49,290 nucleotides of DNA from an uncultured Coriobacteriaceae bacterium (GCA_902777325.1 CACYTH010000013.1:1-49290); one strand, 5' to 3'; shown: positions 1 to 10,116, counted from the first letter of the stretch. Notes: generated by a model from the sequence alone, not told the origin. Made by a program: numbers and translations.

Positions 1-75
1 GTCCCACCCTGTCCCACCGGCCCCGTCCCACCGCGCACCGCCTGTCCCACAGCCCCCCGTCCCGCCGCGCACCGG
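1..75. repeat. GTCCCAC-rich intergenic repeat, cut by the window edge
   Basis: The first 75 bases carry repeated GTCCCACC/GTCCCGCC units separated by short GC-rich stretches. The same vocabulary makes up the large inverted repeat at 31.2 kb. It is probably the right-hand part of a dispersed REP-like element whose left half lies outside the window. No coding potential is evident, and the rest of 1-258 holds only the presumed promoter region of the first gene. Confidence 0.5.
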
Positions 76-135
76 ACCGGCCACCCGGACGCCACGACCA
101 AGGTCCTTCTCGTCACATCAACTGTAGACCCGTGG

Positions 136-176
136 GCATGGCATAACAAATTCATATTGCATATCTTTTGCCATGC
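136..176. promoter_or_regulatory. Inverted repeat upstream of the RibD-C gene
   Basis: GCATGGCA (136-143) and TGCCATGC (169-176) form a perfect 8-bp dyad. The 25-bp spacer is AT-rich, unlike the surrounding DNA. The dyad ends 82 bases before the start codon at 259. It could be an operator or part of a promoter, but no clear -35/-10 pair could be fixed. Confidence 0.3.
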
Positions 177-258
177 GTCAGTTTTATGACTCACCGAGAA
201 GGTCATCTGCCCATATGGACTATCCTGTAGGCAGCAGTCCCAAACGACAGGAGCGTCC

Positions 259-948
259 ATGCGACCCCACATCATCGTGCACATCCTGCAGTCCATCGAC
301 GGCAAGGTGGCAGGCAAGTTCTTCTCGTCGGCATACGACCTGGTGGGAGCCTATGGCGCCATCCGCGACGAGCTCGACGCGGAGTGCATCATCTACGGCG
401 CCACCACCGCAGCCGAGGTGCTCTCCGGCGTGCATGCTGGGCGCCCGACGCAGGTTCGCAGGCCCGTGCCACCCGGAGACTACGTCGCCCGCGAGGCCGA
501 CTTCTACTTTGCGGTGGTGGACCCGGAGGGAACGCTGCGCTTTGACGCGCCGGACACCACGCGCGGCAACCTCAAGGGACACGTCGTGCAGCTGCTGCGC
601 GAGGACGTGAACCCCGGTTACCTCTCCTACCTGCGCGGCATCGGCGTGAGCTACGTCCTAGCGGGGCGCGGCAGCTTTGACGCCGAGCTCGCCGCCGAGA
701 AGCTCCTGCAGCTCTTTGGCGTGTCGCGCATCCTGCTCATGGGCGGCGGCTTTGCCAACGGCACCTTTGCCGCAGCGGAATGCGTGGACGAGCTCTCGCT
801 CATCATCGCACCGGTGGCGGAGGTGGCCAGCGGTCAACCCTCGCTCTTCGAGACGACGCGTGGGCTGAGGGCAGATCCGCTGGAGTTCGAGCTCGCGGAG
901 GTGCGCCAGCTGCCCAACTCGGGCCTCTGGCTCCACTATATGCGCTGA
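259..948 (+). CDS. RibD C-terminal / dihydrofolate reductase-fold protein
   Basis: The 229-residue product opens with the beta-strand pattern RPHIIVHILQSIDGKVAG, typical of the RibD C-terminal (bacterial bifunctional deaminase-reductase) fold, which binds NADPH. A glycine-rich stretch (LMGGGFANG, about residues 161-169) matches the dinucleotide-binding loop near the C-terminus. It lacks the deaminase domain of true RibD, and no riboflavin genes are nearby, so it is a stand-alone reductase of unknown substrate. The ATG is preceded by AGGAG seven bases upstream. It is followed by a convergent HAD phosphatase gene. Confidence 0.8.
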   Translation: MRPHIIVHILQSIDGKVAGKFFSSAYDLVGAYGAIRDELDAECIIYGATTAAEVLSGVHAGRPTQVRRPVPPGDYVAREADFYFAVVDPEGTLRFDAPDTTRGNLKGHVVQLLREDVNPGYLSYLRGIGVSYVLAGRGSFDAELAAEKLLQLFGVSRILLMGGGFANGTFAAAECVDELSLIIAPVAEVASGQPSLFETTRGLRADPLEFELAEVRQLPNSGLWLHYMR

Positions 949-985
949 CGGTCTGCGGCGCTCTGGCGCCGCCCAGACCACGTCG

Positions 986-1807
986 TTACACGAGCACGTA
1001 CTTCTCCAGGTAGCGGCCCATGCCGTCCTCGGTCACGCCGTACTCGGTGACGGCGTCGGCCACAGCCTTGGCCGCGTCGCAGCCGTTCTGCATGCAGACG
1101 CCCCAGCCGGCCTCGCGCAGAAGCGCGATGTCGTTGTCCATGTCGCCGAAGGTCATGATCTCGTTTAGGGGGATGCCGTTGCGCTCGGCATAGCGGCGCA
1201 GCGCGACGCCCTTGTCCAGGCCCGGCTTGACGAACTCGACCGTACCCGGGAAGGTGCGCACGGAGTCCCAGTGAACCGACGGATGCGCGTTGACCACGGC
1301 CATGATCTCTTCGTCGAGCTCGGGCTCGTACTGCACCTCGATCTTGCCGGTGTCCTTTTGGGCCATCACCTCGGGCTCGACCACCTCCACGATCGACCCG
1401 TTGCGGTAGATGCTCTGCTCCAGCTGCCGGTCTATCCGCTTGACCAGCACGTGGTCGTAGGCGTTCTCGTAGACGATGACGTTGCAGTCGAGCGGCCACA
1501 TGAAGGAGCAGATGTCGTCGATGTACTCCTTGTCCAAAAGCATCATGTGCTCGATGCCTTCGTGGTTGGCGTCCCACAGGTCGCCGCCGTTCATGCCTAT
1601 GGCCATGTCAAACTCGAAGTCGAGGCCCCACTGCTTGGCCTTGTCCAGCGAGCGATGGTCGAGCGGGCGGCCCGAGGCCGTGCCAAAGAGGATGCCCCGC
1701 TCGTGAAGCGCGTTGATCGCCGCCAGCGTCCTGGGCATCAGCGGGCTGCCCTTGATGTTGATGGTTCCGTCCACGTCGGCAATGACTGCCGTGATCTTCT
1801 CAATCAT
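986..1807 (-). CDS. Cof-type HAD-IIB family hydrolase
   Basis: The 273-residue product has the HAD signature DVDGT near the N-terminus (nucleophile and acid Asp) and GDMDND near the C-terminus (Mg binding). A cap domain lies between them, as in Cof/YidA sugar-phosphate phosphatases. The ATG at 1807 was chosen because GAGGGG sits eight bases upstream; the in-frame GTG at 1816 would abut that site. The substrate cannot be told from sequence; members of the family dephosphorylate sugar phosphates or cofactors in the cytoplasm. Confidence 0.85.
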   Translation of the reverse strand: MIEKITAVIADVDGTINIKGSPLMPRTLAAINALHERGILFGTASGRPLDHRSLDKAKQWGLDFEFDMAIGMNGGDLWDANHEGIEHMMLLDKEYIDDICSFMWPLDCNVIVYENAYDHVLVKRIDRQLEQSIYRNGSIVEVVEPEVMAQKDTGKIEVQYEPELDEEIMAVVNAHPSVHWDSVRTFPGTVEFVKPGLDKGVALRRYAERNGIPLNEIMTFGDMDNDIALLREAGWGVCMQNGCDAAKAVADAVTEYGVTEDGMGRYLEKYVLV

Positions 1808-1983
1808 GACACCCACCCCTCAAACACAGGCTTCTCTTGCAAACATCCTAATACGCGCCAGGCATGCGGTCGCGTGTGTCTAGCTGGCATTTCGGGAGAC
1901 GGGCGTAGCATGGTGAGACACAATTACCCAGCGCGCGTATCATATGCTGATAACGGGCACCACACCCCGGAGGTCAGACGCCC

Positions 1984-2826
1984 ATGCAGGAAGCCAACAC
2001 CGCACAGCACTCGTCCTACGCCAACCTCACGCCCAGCGAGTGCGCCATCAAATACAGAAATCGCGACCTTCTCGGGCGTTTTGGCTGCGCCGCCGCAGCC
2101 GTCGTCCTCACGCTCGTCGCATGCTGGCCCTATGTCATAGGGCAGGCCGGCTGGCCGAGGCTCCTGCTTGCCATTCCCATCGTCGTCGCATGCGTTGCCG
2201 TCGAGTTCCTGCTGTTCAGCCGCTGGGGAATGGACTTTCAGGGCATCGTGACCAACGACTGCGACCCCGCCAAGATGCTGAAGGTGGAGGAGCTGCTCCT
2301 CGGCCGCATCAAGAACCGCCGCACCAGGGCGCAGCACCTGCTCATCGCCTCCCAGGCAGCCATGCTCACGGGCGATGTCGCGCGCTCGCGCCAACACCGC
2401 GACGAGGCAGTCGCCACCGGCAAGCTTGCCGGTTCCTTCAAGTTCATGGCACTCAACATTGGCATCGGCTGCGCCAACCTCGAGAAGGACTGGCAGCAGG
2501 TGAGAAGCCTGCGCGACGAGGCGGCTGCCAGCTACCCCAAGGCACGGGGCGCACTCAAGGCAGGCCTTGATCAGATGCTGGCCTTTGCCGACGAGGCCCT
2601 TGCCGCAACGGAGGGTGACCTGCAGACGGCAGAGACGCTGCTCGACAAGATCGACGCCCTGGCCAAGCTGCCCGAGCAGCAGGCGAGCGCCGCCTTCCGC
2701 CGGGCAGAGCTCGAGACGCTCAAGGGCAACGACGAGGCTGCCCGCCCGTACTACATGAAGGCCGAGCGAGAGGGTGGCACCTGCTTCTTTGCCCGCGAGG
2801 CAGCCGCGTGGCTGGCCGCGCACTAA
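1984..2826 (+). CDS. Hypothetical membrane-anchored protein with helical repeats
   Basis: The 280-residue product is not recognised as a named family. Two hydrophobic segments (about residues 33-50 and 59-75) are joined by a short loop, followed by about 200 mostly helical, Ala/Leu/Glu-rich residues. The spacing (for example TGDVARSRQHRDEAV and KGNDEAARPYYMKAER) recalls degenerate tetratricopeptide repeats, so a cytoplasmic protein-interaction domain tethered to the membrane is plausible. GGAGG lies ten bases before the ATG. The stop codon overlaps the convergent flavin reductase gene by four bases. Confidence 0.6.
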   Translation: MQEANTAQHSSYANLTPSECAIKYRNRDLLGRFGCAAAAVVLTLVACWPYVIGQAGWPRLLLAIPIVVACVAVEFLLFSRWGMDFQGIVTNDCDPAKMLKVEELLLGRIKNRRTRAQHLLIASQAAMLTGDVARSRQHRDEAVATGKLAGSFKFMALNIGIGCANLEKDWQQVRSLRDEAAASYPKARGALKAGLDQMLAFADEALAATEGDLQTAETLLDKIDALAKLPEQQASAAFRRAELETLKGNDEAARPYYMKAEREGGTCFFAREAAAWLAAH

Positions 2827-3329
2827 AGCACGTCGACGAGCTCGCCCACAAAGACCGTATGGCCCTCCTCGGCATAGAAGGCGCCCAACCGTGCTCGGAT
2901 GCCGGCGTCCATGGCATCCAGGTCGATGGCATGGGTGTAGATCTTCCGGCAGACCAGCGTGGTGGTGGCCTCCTCGAAGGTCATGCCGTGCTCGATCGGT
3001 TTGGGCGTAAGTCGCGTGAGCGCCACCTTGTCGCCGTCACGTCCACTCTTTGACCCGAGAATGCCCAGGTCAGGCTTGTACTCGTTGTCAAAGAGCTGCA
3101 CGGTGAAGTAGTCGTTGTCCAGCATGAACTGGTGCGTGTAGCGCCAGGGATGCACGTACACCGTCACCGTGGGCAGGCTCCACAGCACGCCGGCCTCTCC
3201 CCAGCCGATGGTCATGGTGTTCCAGCCATCCTGCTCGGTGCCTGCGGTCACGAGGGCCCAATCGCCACTCACGCGCTCCACGAGCTCGGTCTGCGCGTCT
3301 GCGAACCTCTGAGAAACCTTTCCCGACAT
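2823..3329 (-). CDS. Flavin reductase-like domain protein
   Basis: The 168-residue product resembles flavoredoxin/FMN-binding split-barrel proteins: GWNTMTIGWGEAGVLW matches the N-terminal strand pair, YVHPWRYTHQFM the flavin-contact helix, and DNDYFTVQLF the next strand. The likely role is NAD(P)H:FMN reduction or FMN binding in the cytoplasm. The ATG at 3329 has GGGAGGAG five bases upstream, inside the end of the glucosidase gene. A longer open frame upstream is a shadow of that gene. Only two bases separate it from the GH1 stop, so the two are probably cotranscribed, though a metabolic link is not obvious. Confidence 0.8.
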   Translation of the reverse strand: MSGKVSQRFADAQTELVERVSGDWALVTAGTEQDGWNTMTIGWGEAGVLWSLPTVTVYVHPWRYTHQFMLDNDYFTVQLFDNEYKPDLGILGSKSGRDGDKVALTRLTPKPIEHGMTFEEATTTLVCRKIYTHAIDLDAMDAGIRARLGAFYAEEGHTVFVGELVDVL

Positions 3330-3331
3330 GT

Positions 3332-4942
<1,611 letters not shown>

Positions 4943-4963
4943 TCACGCCACGGAGGAAGCCTC

Positions 4964-5935
4964 ATGCCCGACACGACCCGCGTGCTTGTCATGGTCCCCT
5001 TCAAGCCTCATCACATGGAGCGCCTGCGCCGCGCTGCCGCCGGCCGGGCCACCATCACCCAGGTTGAGGGGCAGCACCTGGGCATGGGCGAGCTCCGCCA
5101 GCTGCTCGCACAGAGCGACGTGGTGATCGGCGAGCCCGCGCCAGCCCTGCTCGCCGAGGGCACGCCCGTGCGCTGGGTGCAGATGACCTGGGCCGGCAGC
5201 GACCTCTACACGCAGGGCAGCGTGCCCTTTCCTGCAGGCACCCGCCTGACCAACGTGGCAGGCGCCGCATTTGGCCATATCATCAGCCAGTATGTGGTGG
5301 GCCAGGTGCTCTCCATCGCACAGAACCTGCCGTTCTACGTGCGCCAGCAGGAGCGCGAGCTGTGGGCCGGCGCTGGCCCCGTCGCCTCGATCGAGGGGGC
5401 ACGGGTGCTCATATTTGGTGCGGGAGACATCGGCAGCACCACGGCAAAGCGCCTCGCGGGCTTTGGCTGCCACTGCGTGGGCGTCTGCCGCAGCGTCTCC
5501 TCCGTGCGACCCCACTTCGAGCGGCTCGTGACGCTCGACGAGGCGGAGGCGGAGCTCCCGCTTGCGGACGTGGTTGTCAACTGCCTGCCCAACACCCCCG
5601 AGACATCCCACTGGCTGGACGGGCGCAGGCTGCGTCTGATGCGCGAGGGCGCGATCCTCGTCAACGTGGGACGCGGCAACTTTGTCGACTGCGACACCCT
5701 CGCGCGTGTGCTGGCGGAGGGGCACCTGCGCGGAGCTGCCCTCGACGTCTGCGATCCCGAGCCGCTGCCGGAGGGGCATCCCCTCTGGAGCGAGCCCCGC
5801 TGCGTCATCACGCCGCACGTGGCGGGTGGGAGCTTTGGCGCGTGCGCAGGTACCGAGGAGCGCATCTGCAACATCTGCTGCGAGAACCTCTCCCGGTGGC
5901 TCGACGGCAGACCGCTCACGCACGTCGTCATCTGA
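4964..5935 (+). CDS. D-isomer-specific 2-hydroxyacid dehydrogenase family protein
   Basis: The 323-residue product carries the NAD-binding motif GAGDIG (152-157) and the catalytic set Arg237 (NVGRG), Glu266 (DPEPLP) and His285 (TPHVAG). It should interconvert a 2-oxoacid and a D-2-hydroxyacid using NAD(P)H. The N-terminal substrate domain is somewhat divergent, so the substrate is not assignable. GGAGGA precedes the ATG by seven bases. It is divergent from the GH1 operon; the 162-bp gap between them should hold both promoters. Confidence 0.85.
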   Translation: MPDTTRVLVMVPFKPHHMERLRRAAAGRATITQVEGQHLGMGELRQLLAQSDVVIGEPAPALLAEGTPVRWVQMTWAGSDLYTQGSVPFPAGTRLTNVAGAAFGHIISQYVVGQVLSIAQNLPFYVRQQERELWAGAGPVASIEGARVLIFGAGDIGSTTAKRLAGFGCHCVGVCRSVSSVRPHFERLVTLDEAEAELPLADVVVNCLPNTPETSHWLDGRRLRLMREGAILVNVGRGNFVDCDTLARVLAEGHLRGAALDVCDPEPLPEGHPLWSEPRCVITPHVAGGSFGACAGTEERICNICCENLSRWLDGRPLTHVVI

Positions 5936-5970
5936 GACGAAGCGACCCAGCGAACCCGCCCATCAACACT

Positions 5971-5998
5971 TTGAACATTCATCCGCACATCCTATAGG
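5971..5998 (+). promoter_or_regulatory. Housekeeping-type promoter of the sigma/STAS/SpoIIE cassette
   Basis: TTGAAC (5971-5976) and TATAGG (5993-5998) are 16 bases apart, a good match to a sigma-A promoter. Transcription would begin near 6004, about 80 bases before the sigma-factor start. A small hairpin (GCCTTG/CAAGGC, 6007-6024) lies at the start of the predicted leader. Confidence 0.5.
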
Positions 5999-6082
5999 CC
6001 ATAAGGGCCTTGTCCCCGCAAGGCGCTTCAAGCGGTATCATAGGAGGGCGAGGGAAAGCACACATGGCATTGTGGGGGACAC

Positions 6083-6613
6083 GTGGCACGGGCAAGCAGA
6101 TTCAGGCTGGTAGAGGGCGGCGACAGCAAGCAGAGCATGCATCGCGACTTCGAGCGCTACTACCGCGAGAGCTTCTCCATGGTCTACAACTACATCTTCC
6201 GTCGCGTGGGCAACCATGCAACTGCCGAGGACGTGACCTCCGAGGCGTTTTTGCGCGCAGCCCGCTACTTCTCCCGCTTTGACCCCACGCGCGCCAAGTT
6301 TTCTACCTGGGTCATCTCCATCGCCAACAACTGCATCAGCGACTACTTTGCCAAGGCGCCCGACAACGTCAACATCGACGACATCGCCGAGGGCGCCTAT
6401 GCGCAGGAGTCCGAGACCGATCAGATCGGCGACGCCGAGCTTGCCGCACAGCTGCTTGCCACGCTCGACGACGAGGAGCGCAAGCTGGTGTACCTCAAGT
6501 ACTACGAGCAGCTACGAAACACCGAGATTGCCCAGATCATGGGTATGAACGCATCGACCATATCAACCAAGCTCTCGCGCGCGATGGCCAAGATGCGCGC
6601 AGTCGCTTCGTAG
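6083..6613 (+). CDS. Sigma-70 family RNA polymerase sigma factor, ECF-like size
   Basis: The product is 176 residues with only two recognisable modules. A region-2 domain covers about residues 19-90 (RDFERYYRESFSMVYNYIFR, then AEDVTSEAFLRAARYF). A region-4 helix-turn-helix covers about 120-170 (LDDEERKLVYLKYYEQL, then IAQIMGMNASTISTKLSRAM). This two-domain size is that of ECF sigma factors, not of SigB/SigF. The start is uncertain: the GTG at 6083 has GGGGG close upstream, while the ATG at 6137 begins exactly at the conserved domain but has a weak site. It sits 18 bases before the STAS gene, which points to control by partner switching. Confidence 0.85.
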   Translation: MARASRFRLVEGGDSKQSMHRDFERYYRESFSMVYNYIFRRVGNHATAEDVTSEAFLRAARYFSRFDPTRAKFSTWVISIANNCISDYFAKAPDNVNIDDIAEGAYAQESETDQIGDAELAAQLLATLDDEERKLVYLKYYEQLRNTEIAQIMGMNASTISTKLSRAMAKMRAVAS

Positions 6614-6631
6614 AAACAGCAAGGAGAAAGC

Positions 6632-6934
6632 ATGGACATCACGACTAGCCTCGACGGCACCACGGCAACCATTGCGGTCAAGGGCAAGCTCACCGTTGCC
6701 ACGAGCCCCGAGCTCGAGGATGCCGTCCGCCAGCTCGGCACGGACGCCGTCAACTTTGACATCGACCTCTCCGAGCTCGAGTACATCTCCTCCGCGGGCC
6801 TGCGCGTTCTGGTCAGCACCCAGAAGCTCGCGATGCAGCGCGGCGGCTCCATCCGTCTCCTCCACCCGATTGCCGAGGTCACCGAGGTGTTTGAGATGAC
6901 GGGTCTTTCCGAGGTCATGACCATCGTCAGCTAA
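6632..6934 (+). CDS. STAS-domain anti-sigma factor antagonist
   Basis: The 100-residue product is a complete single STAS domain of the SpoIIAA/RsbV type. The phosphorylatable serine lies in EYISSAGLRVL (about residues 50-60), preceded by the conserved strand INFDIDLSEL-like segment (NFDIDLSELEY). By family knowledge the unphosphorylated form sequesters an anti-sigma kinase; phosphorylation by the kinase inactivates it and a SpoIIE-type phosphatase restores it. Both predicted activities are joined in the product of the next gene. AAGGAG lies six bases before the ATG. Confidence 0.92.
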   Translation: MDITTSLDGTTATIAVKGKLTVATSPELEDAVRQLGTDAVNFDIDLSELEYISSAGLRVLVSTQKLAMQRGGSIRLLHPIAEVTEVFEMTGLSEVMTIVS

Positions 6935-6968
6935 CTGCACAAACCTTCTCTTTTCAACCAGGACCATC

Positions 6969-7019
6969 GCTTCTCTCGCGTCAGGCGCACTCCCCGGGAG
7001 CTGCCCGTCGCGGAGAAGC
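6969..7019 (+). other. Long hairpin between the STAS and SpoIIE genes
   Basis: GCTTCTC (6969-6975) pairs with GAGAAGC (7013-7019) and CGCG (6977-6980) with CGCG (7009-7012). A further GC-rich dyad (CTCCCCGGGAG) lies inside the loop. The structure fills the 120-bp gap and ends 35 bases before the SpoIIE-protein start. It has no adjacent T-run, so it may set mRNA stability or relative expression rather than terminate outright. Confidence 0.45.
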
Positions 7020-7054
7020 TTGCCATTAGTCACAGGCTTTTTCGGGGAGACAGC

Positions 7055-9679
7055 ATGGCGGCGACATCGCAAGCCAACAAGGGCAGCATAGGTAGTCTAC
7101 TCAGATGGAAGGGCATCATGGGCGATGCCACGCGCGGGGTGCGCGTCACGTCCATCGTGTTCCTCGCCGTGATGGCCTGCTCCATGGTTGCCACCCAGAC
7201 CAACTACCTCACCATCGGCAGCACCCACGTCATCGCCGCACTGGCGCCCATCACGGCAGGAGCGCTCCTGTTTGGCGTCCTGCCGGGAATGATCATCGGA
7301 GCCATCGCGGGCCTCGCCGAGATGCTCCACGCGACCCTTCTGCCCCTCGACGCCTACGAGGCCTACTTTGCGGCACCCACCAACTCGGTGCTTCTGTTTG
7401 CCCTGCTCGGCGTGGTCATGGGCGTGCTCTTTGCCATTGCCGACCGCAGGCGCAACGAGCGGGGCGACCTCCAGGGCCTGCTCGTCCTGGCAGCGGCCTG
7501 CCTGATCGGCTCCGTGCTGTTCACCTTTGTGCTCTCGGTGTCGGTCAACGCAATCAACGCGCTGCTCGACCTCACGCTCCCCAACGACCTGATGAGCGAC
7601 TTTACCGGCAACAGGGAGGTCGTCTCGCAGATCGTGGCGAACTTCATCCTGATGTTTGCCCTGTCCACCGCTGCCGGGGCGCTCGACCGCAACGCCGATG
7701 CCCTCAAGGGCGAGCAGACCCTGCGCGCCACCTTCCAGAGATGGCTGGCCGTGGTGGTCTCCATGGCCTACATGATCACGGCTGGGCTCGGGTACACCTT
7801 TATCAGCAGCTCCTGCCTCGTAAGTGCAGACAACCAGATCAAAGGCCAGATCGACTACCTCGCCGGGCAGCTCGAGCGCAGCGACCAGATGCTCGAGGGC
7901 ATCGCGCGCCGCTCGCAGCTTTCGGGCGCCCGCGTGGAGGAGGTGCACGAGAGCACGATCGGCGGCATCGCCACCGGCCTTCCCCTCGGCACCAACGGCA
8001 TCTCCGTCATCGCGGAGAACGGGGCCATCGTCTCCTCGAGCGACGAGTCGCTGCTCGACCGGTCCTTCGAGGACGTGGTGGGCGAGGGCCTGCAGGGCGG
8101 CTTTGACGAGAGCATCTACGACCGCCCGCGGATAACCCGCTGGTACATCGGTGGTTCCACGCTGGGCTACATGCGCGCCACCCAGGTCGGCTACATGCGC
8201 GTGAGCAGGTCGGGCAACTACCAGGTGATGGCCGTCCTTCCCGCAGACGAGGTCTTTGCCTGGCGCGGCCGCATGATGGTCGCCTTCTCCCTCGTGTTTG
8301 TCAGCCTGTTCGCAACGGTGTACATCCAGGCCATGCTCCTGCTCAAGAATGTGGTCGTGCGCGGCATCGACGAGACCAACGCAACGCTCAAGCTCATCAC
8401 TCAGGGAGACCTGGAGCAGCGCGTGACCGTGAGGGACTCCGTGGAGTTCGTGAGCCTCTCCTCCGGCATCAACGCCACCGTCGCCGCGCTCAAGAACGCC
8501 ATCGCCGAGGAGGCGGGGCGCATCGACCGCGACCTCAGCACTGCCCGCTCCATCCAGGAGAGCGCCCTGCCCCAGACCTTCCCGCCCTTCCCCGAGGTCG
8601 AGGACTTTGACATCTTCGCCAGCATGACTCCGGCACGCGAGGTTGGCGGCGACTTCTACGACTTCTTCCTCCTGGACGACCACACGCTGGGCTTCCTTGT
8701 CGCCGACGTGTCTGGCAAGGGCATCCCCGCGTCGCTGTTCATGATGGCCGCCAAGACGGAGCTGGCCAACTACATGGGCAGCGACATGGACCTGGCCGAG
8801 GCCATCCAGACGGCCAACTGGCACCTGTGCCAGGGCAACGAGGCCGGCATGTTCGTCACCGTATGGGCCGCCACGCTCGACTACAAGACCGGCGAGCTCA
8901 CCTACGTCAACGCGGGGCACAACCCGCCGCTTCTGCGCCACAACGGCAAGTGGGACTGGCTCATGGAGCGCGGAGGGCTCTTCTTGGGCACCTTCGACAT
9001 GGCCAAGTACCGCAGCAACAAGCTGATGCTCTCCCCTGGCGACCAGCTGCTGCTGTACACCGACGGTGTCACCGAGGCGTTCAACGTCAAGGACGAGCAA
9101 TATGGAGGCCAGCGGCTTGAGGAGTTTCTCATGAAGCACACCGACCTGCACCCCCATGAGATAACCGATGCGCTCAAGGGAGACATCCAGGCATGGGCAG
9201 ACGGCGCTGAGCAGTCCGATGACATCACGATCCTCGCGCTGGAGTACGGCTCGGCACCGGAGGTCAGGGGCAGCATCACCGTCGACGCCACGCTGGACCA
9301 CCTCGACGACATCCTCGACTTTGTCCATGAGGAGCTCGGCAAGCGCCGCTGCCCCATCGTCGCGCAGAACCAGCTCGACGTGGCCATCGAGGAGCTGTTT
9401 GTCAACGTCTGCAACTACGCGTACGAGGGCTCCGACGAGCCGGGAACCTGCCGCGTCGAGTACGTCTACCGCGCCAACCCCTCGATCATCACCGTCCAGA
9501 TCACCGACTGGGGCGCGCCGTTCGACCCTCTCGCGCGCGACGACCCAAACAAGCCCACCTCCATCGCCGACACCATGATCGGCGGCCTGGGCATCTTCAT
9601 GGCCAAGAAGCTGACCGACGACATGAGCTACGTGCGTGACGGCAACGCCAACGTGGTGGCCATCAGCAAGAGCTGGTAA
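7055..9679 (+). CDS. Membrane sensor - SpoIIE phosphatase - RsbW-like ATPase fusion
   Basis: The 874-residue product starts with a multi-pass hydrophobic region (about residues 28-250). An extracytoplasmic sensor segment (about 255-400), another membrane helix (405-430) and a HAMP-like linker follow. The PP2C/SpoIIE domain shows its metal-binding aspartates in GGDFYDF (about 529), ADVSGKG (549), DGVTEA (669) and SDDIT (720). A C-terminal GHKL ATPase follows, with the N-box AIEELFVNVCNYAY (776), DWGAPFDP (818) and GGLGIF (843). Opposing enzymes on the STAS partner thus sit in one polypeptide. GGGGAG precedes the ATG. It presumably couples an external signal to the sigma factor two genes upstream. 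Confidence 0.92.
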   Translation: MAATSQANKGSIGSLLRWKGIMGDATRGVRVTSIVFLAVMACSMVATQTNYLTIGSTHVIAALAPITAGALLFGVLPGMIIGAIAGLAEMLHATLLPLDAYEAYFAAPTNSVLLFALLGVVMGVLFAIADRRRNERGDLQGLLVLAAACLIGSVLFTFVLSVSVNAINALLDLTLPNDLMSDFTGNREVVSQIVANFILMFALSTAAGALDRNADALKGEQTLRATFQRWLAVVVSMAYMITAGLGYTFISSSCLVSADNQIKGQIDYLAGQLERSDQMLEGIARRSQLSGARVEEVHESTIGGIATGLPLGTNGISVIAENGAIVSSSDESLLDRSFEDVVGEGLQGGFDESIYDRPRITRWYIGGSTLGYMRATQVGYMRVSRSGNYQVMAVLPADEVFAWRGRMMVAFSLVFVSLFATVYIQAMLLLKNVVVRGIDETNATLKLITQGDLEQRVTVRDSVEFVSLSSGINATVAALKNAIAEEAGRIDRDLSTARSIQESALPQTFPPFPEVEDFDIFASMTPAREVGGDFYDFFLLDDHTLGFLVADVSGKGIPASLFMMAAKTELANYMGSDMDLAEAIQTANWHLCQGNEAGMFVTVWAATLDYKTGELTYVNAGHNPPLLRHNGKWDWLMERGGLFLGTFDMAKYRSNKLMLSPGDQLLLYTDGVTEAFNVKDEQYGGQRLEEFLMKHTDLHPHEITDALKGDIQAWADGAEQSDDITILALEYGSAPEVRGSITVDATLDHLDDILDFVHEELGKRRCPIVAQNQLDVAIEELFVNVCNYAYEGSDEPGTCRVEYVYRANPSIITVQITDWGAPFDPLARDDPNKPTSIADTMIGGLGIFMAKKLTDDMSYVRDGNANVVAISKSW

Positions 9680-9708
9680 GCGCACGCATCAGACCGCCAA
9701 GGTAGACA

Positions 9709-9741
9709 AGAGCGCCACGAGCCAATGACTCGAGGCGCTCT
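9709..9741. terminator. Hairpin between convergent genes
   Basis: AGAGCGCC (9709-9716) pairs with GGCGCTCT (9734-9741). The stem continues through CGAG (9718-9721) and CTCG (9729-9732). It lies between the convergent SpoIIE-protein and small-peptide genes and could stop transcription from both sides, though neither side has a strong T-run. Confidence 0.5.
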
Positions 9742-9789
9742 CGCATTCCTCATATGGTGCAAACGCGGCAGACCCAGTGCCGCGATGCC

Positions 9790-9993
9790 CTAGACCTGCG
9801 GGTTGAACGGGTTCTCGTCCAGGTACGGCACGCCTGCCGCCGCGAGCATGTCAAGCTCGTCGTCAGCCAGCTCGAGGCCCTCGTCGCCCTGGTCCAGCTC
9901 AGCCAGGCAGCGCTGCAGGAGCTTCTCCTTAAACGCCTGCTTGCCCACCGAATAGTCCCTCGAAAGCACGCGCTCGATCATCTTGTCGTTCAT
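9790..9993 (-). CDS. Candidate NHLM-type leader peptide / exported peptide precursor
   Basis: This is a 67-residue product. Residues 1-40 are charged and helical (MNDKMIERVLSRDYSVGKQA and onward). Then comes ELADDELDMLAAAG, which matches the end of nitrile-hydratase-like leaders (E-L-x-D-x-E-L-x-x-L/V-A-x-x-G). The tail after the AG site is only 13 residues, VPYLDENPFNPQV. It has no Cys, Ser or Thr, so lanthionine or heterocycle formation is unlikely. The ATG at 9993 has AAGGGG six bases upstream; the ATG at 9999 has no spacing. The peptide exporter genes lie about 1 kb away on the same strand. A non-precursor regulatory protein is the alternative. Confidence 0.65.
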   Translation of the reverse strand: MNDKMIERVLSRDYSVGKQAFKEKLLQRCLAELDQGDEGLELADDELDMLAAAGVPYLDENPFNPQV

Positions 9994-10116
9994 GTCCATC
10001 CCCTTACGCCGGAGTTTTCTTTGCCATCTAGTACTGCCGGCGCTCGCAGTCTGTCTCAAACTTTTTCTCTATTTTATGCGACTGCGCAAGACTTTGCTCC
10101 CTAAGCTCCCATCGAC

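Noticed and set aside
6010..6282. An open frame overlapping the start of the sigma-factor gene in another frame, hinting at a frameshift
   Set aside because: The sigma-factor frame contains region 2 intact from its first conserved residue, and the other frame has no conserved sequence. No shift is needed.
7097..9685. An 862-codon open frame on the minus strand, antisense to the SpoIIE fusion gene
   Set aside because: It is rich in His, Val, Gly and Ala with no domain motifs, which is what the complement of a high-GC gene yields. The plus-strand gene has full motifs.
9754..10104. Plus-strand open frame of 116 codons across the small peptide gene
   Set aside because: It has no ribosome site and no motif; the minus-strand frame has a good ribosome site, a leader-like motif and a normal composition.
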